From IMG/VR virus record IMGVR_UViG_3300046328_000382, positions 1 to 42,839 of that record: a DNA stretch of 42,839 bases. One strand, given 5' to 3'. This DNA comes from a virus. A program made the translations under genes and the position numbers. Numbering within the stretch: the stretch's first letter is position 1; each line of letters starts with the position of its first letter. Positions 8,907-18,127 of the stretch are shown in pieces. The notes beneath the pieces are model-generated. The model made no database searches. It was not told where the DNA came from and saw nothing but the letters and a program-made list of their open reading frames with translations.

Positions 8907-8914
8907 TATATTTG
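8907..8914 (+). promoter_or_regulatory. Promoter placing the transcript start at the next ATG
   Basis: TATATTTG is a perfect -7 element four bases before the ATG at 8919. Transcription would start at or next to the start codon, so the message would be leaderless or nearly so. Confidence 0.6.
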
Positions 8915-8918
8915 TATT

Positions 8919-9389
8919 ATGACAGTAAGAGAATACATAGCGAGAGCTAAAACAGTTCAAACATCTGTAAAGGGATATGTTGATGATATTGCCTTAATGA
9001 AACAAGATGAGGTAATAAATATGAATATAATCCAAATGGAAAAAGGATTGGGTACTAATGATTCTAAATTAAACTATGCAAACGGATATACTGGAACATA
9101 TAAACAATCAACGGTACAAAGATCTTTATTAGATAAGACAGTGTTGCCTAAAGTATATGGAGAATTGTATAATTTCGGATGGTTTGGAGATTATTTATCT
9201 AATTTCAAAGTAAGAGTAGTTAAAGAAAATAAATTAGAAGTATATAGTACTGGAACAGGCACTGGAGGAAAGTCAGTTTTCCTTACTCGAACTCAATATA
9301 TGTATGGATTAAATGCAGAAGATACTCGCAAGTTAAACTACGAAATAATATACCCTGAATTAATGAAATTTATAAAACAATTTATATGA
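8919..9389 (+). CDS. Tail-module protein, unknown
   Basis: 156 residues when started at ATG 8919 (MTVREYIARAKTVQTS). An upstream ATG at 8880 lies inside the terminator stem and would add 13 residues (MRNCIGFIAYICI) that look like translated hairpin, so I prefer 8919. Mixed alpha/beta; a conserved-looking glycine/tyrosine patch NYANGYTGTYKQS is in the middle. It stops in an ATGA overlap with the next gene. The position between tail tube and tape measure suggests an assembly role; the family is not recognised. Confidence 0.65.
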   Translation: MTVREYIARAKTVQTSVKGYVDDIALMKQDEVINMNIIQMEKGLGTNDSKLNYANGYTGTYKQSTVQRSLLDKTVLPKVYGELYNFGWFGDYLSNFKVRVVKENKLEVYSTGTGTGGKSVFLTRTQYMYGLNAEDTRKLNYEIIYPELMKFIKQFI

Positions 9390-10012
9390 TTGAATACTAT
9401 GATAGCATAGAAGTGTTACCATTATACAACTGGGATAAATACACAACAACAAGAGATAATAATTGGTTAATAATAGGTTTCAACGGTAGGCAGACTAAAA
9501 TAGACAACGAAGAACTGCCTGTATTAGAAGCTAAATTACAAGAGGAATATTTTAAAGCAGTAGATGATAGGACTTTTACAAAAAAGTTGCAGAAATGGGC
9601 TAAAATCGATAATCTACGCACACGATATAATATAATCTCACTACTTTGTAAAAGAATTTGGTTAGGATTTGGAGATATGCAGATGGAATTAAGACAGCAA
9701 TACATTGAGATAATAAATAAGTTTGGTTTTAATATGCCAATAATAAATACGGTTGAAGGAGATGCTGAAGAAATTGCATTGATAACACAAGCTATGCAAA
9801 ACATTAAAACGCAAATTGAAATGCTTGAGTCAGAATTAAAAACTGATGACAAAAAACAGAGTTATAGTCTTAATAAGCAAATTGTTTTAGTAGGTTTAGG
9901 ATTAGGATTACCTTATAAAATCAATCCAAAAGAAACAACAGTAATGGAATGGGTAGAGCTATGTAAATTATTAGAGGAAAAAAATAATCAACAAGTAAAG
10001 AATAATAAATAG
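9386..10012 (+). CDS. Possible tape-measure chaperone
   Basis: 208 residues, ATGA overlap with the preceding gene. The protein is mostly helical; the centre is rich in glutamate and isoleucine (MQNIKTQIEMLESELKTDDK, about 135-155). It occupies the place of the tail assembly chaperones upstream of the tape measure. No slippery frameshift site joins it to the previous gene; the two simply overlap by four bases. Function is inferred from position only. Confidence 0.5.
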   Translation: MIEYYDSIEVLPLYNWDKYTTTRDNNWLIIGFNGRQTKIDNEELPVLEAKLQEEYFKAVDDRTFTKKLQKWAKIDNLRTRYNIISLLCKRIWLGFGDMQMELRQQYIEIINKFGFNMPIINTVEGDAEEIALITQAMQNIKTQIEMLESELKTDDKKQSYSLNKQIVLVGLGLGLPYKINPKETTVMEWVELCKLLEEKNNQQVKNNK

Positions 10013-10017
10013 AAAAG

Positions 10018-10030
10018 TTGTAACTTTGTA
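10018..10030 (+). promoter_or_regulatory. Late promoter of the tape-measure unit
   Basis: TTGTAACTTTGTA, identical to the motifs before terS and the capsid gene; -7 element at 10021-10028; no -33 TTG at the usual distance. Confidence 0.75.
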
Positions 10031-10033
10031 GTT

Positions 10034-10066
10034 CGGGGATTACTGTGAAAGCGGTAGTCCCTTTTT
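10034..10066 (+). terminator. Hairpin with GAAA tetraloop at the start of the tape-measure mRNA
   Basis: GGGATTACTGT (10036-10046) pairs with GCGGTAGTCCC (10051-10061), about 11 bp including G-U pairs, closed by a GAAA (GNRA) loop and followed by five T. It begins only a few bases after the predicted transcription start. It may be a terminator for the upstream transcript, an attenuator, or a 5' stabilising hairpin. Confidence 0.75.
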
Positions 10067-10080
10067 AAATTTAATATACT

Positions 10081-12900
10081 ATGGCAAACGAGATAGATTT
10101 AATTGTTGGAAGTGAAGCATTTGCACAGATAACTAAATTATTAACTGAATTAGGTAAAGTAGATACAGAGTTAGGTAAATTAGCCACGTCTTTTGGTAAT
10201 TTAGGAAAAGGAGCTACTAACCCTTCAGATTCTGCTGCTTTAAAAACACTTACAGATAATAACGCAAAACTTAATGCTGAAATACTAAAATTAAGTCAGT
10301 CGTACGATGTTTTAAATGATAAGTTAAAGAAAGCAACAGACGAAGGAGTAAAAAGAGGAAAATATGTTACTCAAGAGGTAATAGATACTCGAGCTTTAAA
10401 TAAAGAATATACAATAAAATATACTGAACTATCAAAAGTTGCTGGTGCTTATGCTAATTTAGACGCTGAACACAAAAAATTTGTAAAAACAGCTCAAGAT
10501 GAAGCTGCTGCAAACAGACAAAGTGGGGAAGAATATAAAAAAGCAATATTAAGAGCCAATGAATTAGGAGCAAGATTAAAAGCTATTGATGCCGATGTTG
10601 GAAAACATACTCGTAATGTAGGTAATTATTCATCATCTTGGAATGGATTAAGTAACTCTATAAATCAGCTTACTCGTGAAGCTCCAGCATTTGCTAATAG
10701 TGTCCAAACTGGATTTATGGCATTATCCAATAACTTACCGATATTAGGGGATGAAATCAATGCTATTCGAGAAAAAAATAAGGCTTTAGCGAGAGATGGA
10801 GAACCTACGGTTAGTGTTTTTAAAACACTTGCTTCAAGTTTCTTTTCTTGGCAAACTGCCATATCTATAGGGGTAACATTACTTACTGTTTATGGTGCAA
10901 AACTATGGGAATTAGCAACTGCTGGAGATGCTGCTTCAAAAGCACAGGCTCAATTAGCAGAAGCCAATGCTGAAGCAGCTAAAGATGCTTCAAAGGAGAT
11001 TGGTCAATTAGATGTATTATATAGAACTTCTCAAAATCACGCATTATCAATAGAGCAAAGAAAAAGAGCAGTTGATAAAATGCAAGAAGTATATCCTTCA
11101 TATTTTGCTAATTTAAAAGATGAAGAAATATTAAATGGTAGAGCTAAAGAATCTTATCTTGATTTAAGAGAAGGAATATTAGCATCTGCAAGAGCTAAAG
11201 CTATATCATCTAAATTAGATGAAAATGCATCTTCAAGATTCGATAAAGAGCTTGAACTTCAAAACAGGATAGTTTCTGCTCAAAAAGATGTAGCAGATGC
11301 TTATAGACTAAAGAAGGATATAACAACGCAAGTAATTGGTTCTGATGGTCAATACTATGAAACTACAATAACTAAAGAAAAAGAAATAGAACTGTCAAAT
11401 AAAAGGCTTAAAAAAGCAAAACAGGACTTGTTCGATTTCAATAAACAAGCTGGTAAAGATGACTTATTCTTATTGCAAGAATTAGAAAAAGCTGAAATAA
11501 AAGCTGCTAAAAGAAATTTTGACGCTACTAAACTTAAAAAAGAAAAAGTAGATAAACCAAAAGAAGATAGGTCAGCAGAAGAAGCTGCGAAAAAAGAAGA
11601 TGAAAGATTAAAAAGAGAGTATGAAGCGTTAAAATCTAACCTTGACAGACAAAAAGAAATAGATAAAGATGGATTAGAATCATTTAAAGGAAGTGTTGAT
11701 GATAAAATTAAATTATCAATCCAATTAGCTCAAGATGAAATAGATATTGCAAATGTAGTATTTAACGAAAAGAAAAGATTAGCTAAAGGAGATGTAGATT
11801 TAATTACAGTAGCCAATAATGAAAAATTAACAGCAGAAGAAAATGCTCAACAAGAAAATTTAAAGAGAGTAAAAAAATATTATGAAGATGTAAACAAGGA
11901 AACAGCAGAATATTATAAAAACAATCCTCCATTATTCGTAGAAAGTCCTGAAGCTAAAAAAGCAAGAGAAAAACAAGAAGCCGACAGAAAAAAATCATTA
12001 GAAGAACAAGCTGCTTATCTAAAATCATTTGCTACTGAATTTGCATCTAATTCAGGTTTTCCCGAAACATTTAAAATGTTGTCAGGAGAAATAGAAGGAT
12101 TTGGAACAAACTCGGCAGTAACGTTCAATGCAATAGCAGAAGGAGCGCAAGAAATGTTTAACTTCATAGGTCAAGCATCACAAGCAAGTTTTGACCAAGA
12201 ATATGCTCGTTTAGAAGCTCAAAAAGAATCATCTTTAAAGTTCGCTGGAGATAGTTCGGCAGCTAAAGAAAAAATTGAGGAGCAATATAGTAAAAAGAAA
12301 AAAGAAATAGAAATAAGAGAGTTTAAGCAAAAGCAAAAAATGTCCCTTGCTAATATAGCTATTGATACAGCTCAAGCTATTGTTAGTATATGGGCGCAAG
12401 TTCCTAAAGTAGATTTTGGTATAAGCGCGACTGCTTTGAGTATTTTCGTTGGAGCTTTAGGAGCTGTACAAGCTGGTATGGTACTTTCACAAAAACCACC
12501 AGCTTATGCTGAAGGTACAGATAATCACAGCGGGGGTCTGATGCTTGTGAATGATGGAAAAGGATCTAATTACGAAGAAAAAGTTATATTGCCAAATGGT
12601 AAAGTAATTAGACCTCAAGGTAGAAACGTGCTTATGGATGCTCCTAAAGGAACAAAGGTATTGAATCACGAACAGCAGTTATTTGAAATGCTACAAAGTA
12701 ATAATATATCAATGTTACCTCAACAATCAAGTGGAATGACTCCTGAAGAAATGGATTTAATTTTAGGTAAACATTTTGGAAATATTAAAACACAAAACAC
12801 TATCTTTGACAAGAACGGATTTCAAACGTATGTTAGAAATGGGAATAGCATAACAAGGTCTAATAGTAATCGTTCTCAAGCAATCGGGATAAGCGTATAA
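10081..12900 (+). CDS. Tail tape measure protein
   Basis: 939 residues. The N-terminal 200 residues are helical coiled coil. A membrane-compatible segment lies near 255-280 (TAISIGVTLLTVYGAKLWEL). A long charged coiled coil covers about 290-650, and a second hydrophobic stretch (NIAIDTAQAIVSIWAQVPKV, then ALSIFVGALGAVQAGMVL) is near 755-800. The C-terminal domain contains YAEGTDNHSGGLMLVNDGKG and VILPNGKVIRPQGRN, the usual ending of tape measures in this phage group. By the usual length rule this predicts a tail of roughly 140 nm. It has its own promoter. Confidence 0.95.
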   Translation: MANEIDLIVGSEAFAQITKLLTELGKVDTELGKLATSFGNLGKGATNPSDSAALKTLTDNNAKLNAEILKLSQSYDVLNDKLKKATDEGVKRGKYVTQEVIDTRALNKEYTIKYTELSKVAGAYANLDAEHKKFVKTAQDEAAANRQSGEEYKKAILRANELGARLKAIDADVGKHTRNVGNYSSSWNGLSNSINQLTREAPAFANSVQTGFMALSNNLPILGDEINAIREKNKALARDGEPTVSVFKTLASSFFSWQTAISIGVTLLTVYGAKLWELATAGDAASKAQAQLAEANAEAAKDASKEIGQLDVLYRTSQNHALSIEQRKRAVDKMQEVYPSYFANLKDEEILNGRAKESYLDLREGILASARAKAISSKLDENASSRFDKELELQNRIVSAQKDVADAYRLKKDITTQVIGSDGQYYETTITKEKEIELSNKRLKKAKQDLFDFNKQAGKDDLFLLQELEKAEIKAAKRNFDATKLKKEKVDKPKEDRSAEEAAKKEDERLKREYEALKSNLDRQKEIDKDGLESFKGSVDDKIKLSIQLAQDEIDIANVVFNEKKRLAKGDVDLITVANNEKLTAEENAQQENLKRVKKYYEDVNKETAEYYKNNPPLFVESPEAKKAREKQEADRKKSLEEQAAYLKSFATEFASNSGFPETFKMLSGEIEGFGTNSAVTFNAIAEGAQEMFNFIGQASQASFDQEYARLEAQKESSLKFAGDSSAAKEKIEEQYSKKKKEIEIREFKQKQKMSLANIAIDTAQAIVSIWAQVPKVDFGISATALSIFVGALGAVQAGMVLSQKPPAYAEGTDNHSGGLMLVNDGKGSNYEEKVILPNGKVIRPQGRNVLMDAPKGTKVLNHEQQLFEMLQSNNISMLPQQSSGMTPEEMDLILGKHFGNIKTQNTIFDKNGFQTYVRNGNSITRSNSNRSQAIGISV

Positions 12901-12902
12901 TT

Positions 12903-15900
12903 ATGGCACAAGAGATTTTCCAATTAAGATTTAAAAATAACGAAGATACAATCGTAAGCATTGATGAACCTATCAACTTTGCTACGGTTGATTTTCAGTT
13001 AAGCCAAAAAGAAAAGGGATATGGTCGTGATGTGTCTTTCAATGGTGGAGAAATACAGTTTGAATTTGTTAAATACAGAAACCATTATTTAGACAAGCTA
13101 CTATACTACAACAATACTTATGGTTTTGAGTCTATTGTAGATTTAATAATCATTTGTGGAAACGTAACAACAATAATTGGAGAATTAGATTTTGCTACCG
13201 CTATTACAGATGATTTGGAGTACTTTAAATGCAAAGTTATTCAGCAGTCCAATAGACAGATAGTAAAGAGGAGAAAAGCTGTTAAAGTTGATTTATTGAG
13301 CGATAAAGATATTGACGGAAACGCAATAGAACCGTTAGTTAAGAAAAACTTAATACTAATAGCTAAACCTATATTTGAAAGTTCAAGATTAGAGCAAACA
13401 GACGTTTTTGATAATCACGGAGTCCATTCATACGGAAGCGGAAGAACCAATTACAGATTGTTTGCAAGGAATTTAGTAGATTATTCTGTAATAACAACTT
13501 ACTCTCCTATTGATGATGGTAGTACAGAAGGCGTTAAAGTATTGACAGCCACTGCGTCATCATTAAGAAATATAACCATAAATGTAAGTGAGTTTACTTG
13601 CAAGTACGAATTGTATAATAAGGCTGGTAGTGGAGATGCTAACGGATATTTTGGTGTAAGATGGGGGAACACGTTTTCTTCAGCTTCAGGAACAGAGGTA
13701 AAGATCCCCGAGAGTATTTTTTCACTTCGGTATGGTCGCCAAAGCGTTTCTTTTACTAAAGGTCTTACTGCAATTATAAGCGAACTTCCAGCGGGGCATA
13801 GCATTTGGATATACCATAGTCTTTCTATTAATCATTCAGGAGGTCAATATAGTGCTATTCAAGTAACTCAAGGCTTAATGAATATTGATATAACAGCAGA
13901 AACACTTGCTTCTGATTCGGTTGTATATTCGTTTAGGCTTATAGATGTAATGAAGCAAGTTGTTAAATCAATATCAGGTTTGGATGTAAATGCTCCAAGA
14001 TTTGATGTTGGTGGAGAGTTTTATGATAACAGACTTGTTAGCGGTAATTTCTTGAGAAAAATAGACAAGATAGTAGATGAGGAAAACAAATTAATAAATA
14101 AAGCGTTTTTAGTGTCTTTGGAAGATTTAGAAAAGTCTATGTCTGAAATGAATGGAGATTGGGAAATTACTGATGATAACGAAGTGTTCTTTGGTATAGA
14201 AGAAGATTTTTATACGGACATTCAATTAAAAGAGTTTACTAACGCTCCATTTTCATCTTTTAATAAATCATTCAATCCTAAATTTACCATAAACGAATTT
14301 CACTACGGATATAAAACGTATCAATCTTTAAAAGAAAAAGAGGAGTTGTTTAGTGGAGATGTTGTAAACGGAGAATCTAAATGGGTTTTACAAAACAAAT
14401 CAGTAGAGAATAAAAAAGAGGTTTCAATAGAGTGGATTAGAGATTCGTTTTCTATCGAAACAAACAGAAGAAAAGCAATAGAAATATCCACAAGTAGTTC
14501 ATCTCAAGAAGATGATAGCTTATTTATTATAGATTCAACAGACACCGTTGCTTCTGCAATTTCTGAAAGTAATATTTTTAGTCATTTTTACGAAGGAGAT
14601 TCTGAATTGCTAAAATTAAGTAGTGAGGTTATAGATTTTACAAAACTTACTTTTAATGTTGGAGATAAGTTTGATATAGTAAGTCCTACAACAATTAACA
14701 TTGGAAAATACCTCATACGTTCAATATCTGAAAAGATTTTAGAATTAGAAAGGCAATCTGACATAACAGGTATTTTTTCAGATATTTACTATACACACTC
14801 AACAGGATATGTTGTTGGTATATCGTGCATTTTATTTTTCACAAATCAAGATAACGATAAAAATTTACAAGTAATTCAAACTATAATAACACCTCCAAGT
14901 ACTTTGCCAACTGCTGGTCAAACAATATCAATATTTACAAGTAGTGTAAGTGGAATATATTTAGGTACATACGAAATTAGCGATATAAACACTACTACAA
15001 GAATTATGAATTTAAGGAGAACGAGTGATACAAGTGCTACCGATAATGTATCAACGAGTTATGAGTTTACTTTAAATCCACTTGTTAATCCTTTTATATC
15101 TTACACTAATGATGGATTTACAAACGTTAAAAATATAATAGCTCCTGACAAGTTCGCTAATTTAAGGTATTCTATAAAAAGAAATATTCAGAAGTATTGG
15201 AGAAATTACTTGACTACTTGCAATTTATACAAAAGAATACAACCTATAAAGAATACGGTTTACAAAAATAACAAGTTCTTTTCTTCATCTTACGATGGAT
15301 TGTCGTTAGTAGAAAGCCACGATATTGCAACATCGTTTGAACCTCCTATTTTAAGTCCTTTTATCTATAATGATGTTGTTTTTGCAAACGTAGAATTTAA
15401 TGATTTTATTGCCTTGCAAAATGCTGTAAGAACAGATAGAGGTTATATCAGGACATACGATAACAACGGATTGCCTATTGAATTATATCCGATAAGTATG
15501 AAGTATGAGAATTTAACTAAGGAATTAACCATTAAAGCAGAGGAGAAGTTTGTATCAAATTTTGTTGCAACTATTGAAACCTTAGCTATAACAGACATAT
15601 CTTCAGACCAAGCATCATCAGGAGGAACAATATTATCTAATGGATATTTAGATATAACAGCTAAAGGAGTAGTGTGGGGAACAGAACCTAATCCAACCAT
15701 AGCTTTAGAAACAAAAACAAATCAAGGAACTGGTAACGGTTCATTTGTAAGTAGATTGACATCATTAACTCAAGACACATTGTATTATGTTAGAGCTTAT
15801 GCAACTACTTCATTTGGTACAGGTTATGGAAATGAAATAGCTTTCACATCATCAATAGGAGATTACTCTCCAACAGATTACGATTCAGAAGATTATTCAG

Positions 15901-15911
15901 TAACAATTTAA
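12903..15911 (+). CDS. Tail hub / tip protein with C-terminal FN3-like domain
   Basis: 1002 residues, 2 bp after the tape measure. The N-terminal region (about 1-140, FQLRFKNNEDTIVSIDEPIN) resembles distal-tail proteins, and the large middle part would be the tail-associated hub. Residues about 890-985 form a fibronectin-III or bacterial Ig-like repeat (ITDISSDQASSGGTI, TLYYVRAYATTSFGTGYGNE) of the type found in Bacteroidota surface and phage tail proteins. It probably forms the tail tip and carries the fibres encoded downstream. Confidence 0.75.
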   Translation: MAQEIFQLRFKNNEDTIVSIDEPINFATVDFQLSQKEKGYGRDVSFNGGEIQFEFVKYRNHYLDKLLYYNNTYGFESIVDLIIICGNVTTIIGELDFATAITDDLEYFKCKVIQQSNRQIVKRRKAVKVDLLSDKDIDGNAIEPLVKKNLILIAKPIFESSRLEQTDVFDNHGVHSYGSGRTNYRLFARNLVDYSVITTYSPIDDGSTEGVKVLTATASSLRNITINVSEFTCKYELYNKAGSGDANGYFGVRWGNTFSSASGTEVKIPESIFSLRYGRQSVSFTKGLTAIISELPAGHSIWIYHSLSINHSGGQYSAIQVTQGLMNIDITAETLASDSVVYSFRLIDVMKQVVKSISGLDVNAPRFDVGGEFYDNRLVSGNFLRKIDKIVDEENKLINKAFLVSLEDLEKSMSEMNGDWEITDDNEVFFGIEEDFYTDIQLKEFTNAPFSSFNKSFNPKFTINEFHYGYKTYQSLKEKEELFSGDVVNGESKWVLQNKSVENKKEVSIEWIRDSFSIETNRRKAIEISTSSSSQEDDSLFIIDSTDTVASAISESNIFSHFYEGDSELLKLSSEVIDFTKLTFNVGDKFDIVSPTTINIGKYLIRSISEKILELERQSDITGIFSDIYYTHSTGYVVGISCILFFTNQDNDKNLQVIQTIITPPSTLPTAGQTISIFTSSVSGIYLGTYEISDINTTTRIMNLRRTSDTSATDNVSTSYEFTLNPLVNPFISYTNDGFTNVKNIIAPDKFANLRYSIKRNIQKYWRNYLTTCNLYKRIQPIKNTVYKNNKFFSSSYDGLSLVESHDIATSFEPPILSPFIYNDVVFANVEFNDFIALQNAVRTDRGYIRTYDNNGLPIELYPISMKYENLTKELTIKAEEKFVSNFVATIETLAITDISSDQASSGGTILSNGYLDITAKGVVWGTEPNPTIALETKTNQGTGNGSFVSRLTSLTQDTLYYVRAYATTSFGTGYGNEIAFTSSIGDYSPTDYDSEDYSVTI

Positions 15912-15921
15912 AAATATAAAA

Positions 15922-16359
15922 ATGGCATTAAGAACAGCAGCAACAACTAAAATAAACACAGATTTAGCAGATGGAACAAGTATAACCGCTGCCGAACATA
16001 GAGATGTTGAGAAAACCATTGTTGATTATATAGCTCCATACAACGTTGGATATGTAACTTTGGGAAATATTCCAATAACAGCAACTACTTATAGTGGCGG
16101 TGGAGATTTAGTAGGAGGTACTGCTGTATGTTCTGTAGTTGCAGATGGGATATTATGTACAATTCCTAACGCTATGCCGAGTACTGATTATTTAGTTCGG
16201 TTTCATATTCAAAGTCTTGGAACAATTAGCAATGATTCAACTATTGGTATTCCAGTTTTTTACGTTGTATCTACTACTCAATTTAGATTTAGTATATCAG
16301 AAACAGCTGGTGTAACACAAAATATTAGAGTTTGGTTTGAAACAATACGATTAAGTTAA
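15922..16359 (+). CDS. Tail tip accessory protein
   Basis: 145 residues, 10 bp after the hub gene. The N-terminus has a helix (ISITAAEHRDVEKTIVDYI-like stretch, residues 18-35); the rest is beta-rich with many T, V and S. It resembles small baseplate or fibre-connecting proteins in length and composition. Function is inferred from position; the family is not recognised. Confidence 0.55.
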   Translation: MALRTAATTKINTDLADGTSITAAEHRDVEKTIVDYIAPYNVGYVTLGNIPITATTYSGGGDLVGGTAVCSVVADGILCTIPNAMPSTDYLVRFHIQSLGTISNDSTIGIPVFYVVSTTQFRFSISETAGVTQNIRVWFETIRLS

Positions 16360-16361
16360 TT

Positions 16362-17126
16362 ATGAGCGCAATAAATTTATACAACACGAAAACGGAAGCT
16401 CTTTATTTTAAAGATAGCCAAATAAATCAGTTTTACGAGTTTGGAGGAATACAGCTTCTTCCTAACGCAACTTATACTCAAAAATCAAAAGGTATTAAGT
16501 TAAGCGATGGTTATACCGCTTCTGCATATTCTGTTTATGATGACACTTTTTTAGGTGCGATGTCGATAACGAACATACAAGAAGAAGTTGATGGAGATGA
16601 ATACTATGCAAACTTTACCAGTATATACGCAAACTCAACCGTTATCAGCGTTACAATAAGAGCTTATTGGTCTATAACCTCAACTTTTGATTTTGGTACT
16701 GAATTGGTATATCTTAAATTCACTAATGGTGTCAATACATATTATTCAAATCCATTTTTCATAACAGCGTTAGATGAAGATAAAACCACGACATTTACTT
16801 ATAAAGATTTGGCATCGAGTAAATATCAATCAATAGGATTGAAAACGTGGTTTAGACAGAAATCAAGACAATCTGAATTGACTACATACTACGAATCTTC
16901 AACAAAGAACACTGTTACACAATCTATAAAAACAAATAACTTAGAGATGTATGAATCAGAACTTATGTGTATTGAGGATATAATTTTAACAGCTCAGATA
17001 GTAGAAAGTCCATATTTATATATTGGAAGTAAAAGATATAGCTTGTTTGAAGCTGTTAAAATACCTGAACTAACAAATCAAGAAAACTTTGGTAAAATAA
17101 AATTCACTTTAGCACCAAACAATTAA
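16362..17126 (+). CDS. Tail structural protein, unknown
   Basis: 254 residues, 2 bp after the preceding gene. Beta-rich with many aromatic residues (YYANFTSIYANSTVISVTIR). There is no signal peptide or coiled coil. It is probably part of the baseplate or fibre base, given its place between hub and fibre genes. The next gene starts after a promoter-like gap. Confidence 0.55.
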   Translation: MSAINLYNTKTEALYFKDSQINQFYEFGGIQLLPNATYTQKSKGIKLSDGYTASAYSVYDDTFLGAMSITNIQEEVDGDEYYANFTSIYANSTVISVTIRAYWSITSTFDFGTELVYLKFTNGVNTYYSNPFFITALDEDKTTTFTYKDLASSKYQSIGLKTWFRQKSRQSELTTYYESSTKNTVTQSIKTNNLEMYESELMCIEDIILTAQIVESPYLYIGSKRYSLFEAVKIPELTNQENFGKIKFTLAPNN

Positions 17127-17140
17127 CACAATAAATTTCG

Positions 17141-17148
17141 TAACTTTA
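17141..17148 (+). promoter_or_regulatory. Late-type promoter variant before the S74 fibre gene
   Basis: TTCGTAACTTTACA matches the phage's late motif with the final G changed to A (TAACTTTA). It sits 15 bp before the ATG at 17163, with no -33 element. Confidence 0.55.
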
Positions 17149-17162
17149 CAAAAAATTTCACT

Positions 17163-17996
17163 ATGGCTTTAATAGATTTTGGAACAAACCCTAACACATC
17201 AACAGGAGATACTCTATACGCTGCTTTCGTTAAGATAAACAATATAATCGGTAACGGTAAAGGTAATTTTTCTACCAATACAGCAACTGGAACAACAGCT
17301 TTAAATGCAAATACAACAGGAGTAGATAACACAGCTAATGGAAATTATGCTTTAGCAAATAATACAACAGGTATTAAAAATACAGCTGTAGGCTCTGTTG
17401 CTATGCTTGGAAATACTACAGGTTCGGGTAATACAGGAGTAGGAATGGGTGCTTTGTATAATGCTATTTCATTAAATAGTAACACAGCTGTTGGAGTTGA
17501 TGCTCTCGCTGCAAACACGTTATATTCTAATTGCAGTGGATTAGGTAGACTTTCATCCGTAACAGGAAACAACCAAGTTCAATTAGGAGATGGAGATACA
17601 ACCACTTATGTTTTTGGTACGGTTCAGAATCGTTCTGATTTGAGAGATAAGGCAGAGGTTAGAGATACGGTTTTAGGATTGGATTTCATAAATGAATTGC
17701 GACCTGTTGATTACAAATGGGATATGCGTGAAGATTATAGAACCGAAACAAATTCTCAATTAAGCGAATTAACTCACGATGGAACACACACTCGCTCAAG
17801 ATTTCATCACGGTTTAATCGCACAAGAAGTTCAAGATGTTATCGAAGCAAGTGGAGTTGATTTCGGTGGTTTTCAAGACCATAAAGTTGGAGGAGGAGAT
17901 GATGTATTATCGATTGGTTATGATGAGTTTATTGCTCCAATGATTAAGGCAATACAAGAATTAACAGCAAGAATTAACGCTTTAGAAGGTAACTAA
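17163..17996 (+). CDS. Tail fibre with YadA-like repeats and S74 chaperone
   Basis: 277 residues in three parts. Residues 1-35 attach to the tail. Residues 36-125 contain repeats of the NTTGxxNTAxG type (NTTGVDNTANG, NTTGIKNTAVG, NTTGSGNTGVG), like the head of YadA-type trimeric adhesins. Residues 155-277 form a Peptidase_S74 intramolecular chaperone: RSDLRDK holds the Ser and Asp of the self-cleavage site, then LRPVDYKWD and HHGLIAQEV, and a C-terminal helix that trimerises. Such domains fold trimeric fibres and then cut themselves off. Likely a receptor-binding fibre. Confidence 0.85.
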   Translation: MALIDFGTNPNTSTGDTLYAAFVKINNIIGNGKGNFSTNTATGTTALNANTTGVDNTANGNYALANNTTGIKNTAVGSVAMLGNTTGSGNTGVGMGALYNAISLNSNTAVGVDALAANTLYSNCSGLGRLSSVTGNNQVQLGDGDTTTYVFGTVQNRSDLRDKAEVRDTVLGLDFINELRPVDYKWDMREDYRTETNSQLSELTHDGTHTRSRFHHGLIAQEVQDVIEASGVDFGGFQDHKVGGGDDVLSIGYDEFIAPMIKAIQELTARINALEGN

Positions 17997-18127
17997 TGGC
18001 AAAGAATATAGAAACCAATAAGAAGGTTAAGATTAGAGTAAAAAGAAAAGGCAGACACTCTAAAACAAAGATGTCATCCTTAAAGAGTTCAAAGAATTAT
18101 ACTAAAAAATATAAAGGACAAGGATAA
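17996..18127 (+). CDS. Small very basic protein
   Basis: 43 residues, TAATG overlap at both ends with its neighbours. Very rich in lysine and arginine (IRVKRKGRHSKTKMSSLKSS). It may bind nucleic acid or a charged virion surface. Proteins of this build are common between fibre genes of Bacteroidota phages, but their role is unknown. Confidence 0.65.
   Translation: MAKNIETNKKVKIRVKRKGRHSKTKMSSLKSSKNYTKKYKGQG

Noticed and set aside
8919-10012. Programmed frameshift between tail chaperone genes
   Set aside because: The two genes overlap only by ATGA and no slippery heptamer is seen at the junction.
16053-16062. Another GTAACTTTG late promoter
   Set aside because: It lies in frame inside the gene at 15922 (codons for Val-Thr-Leu) and lacks the flanking TT and TA of the 13-mer.
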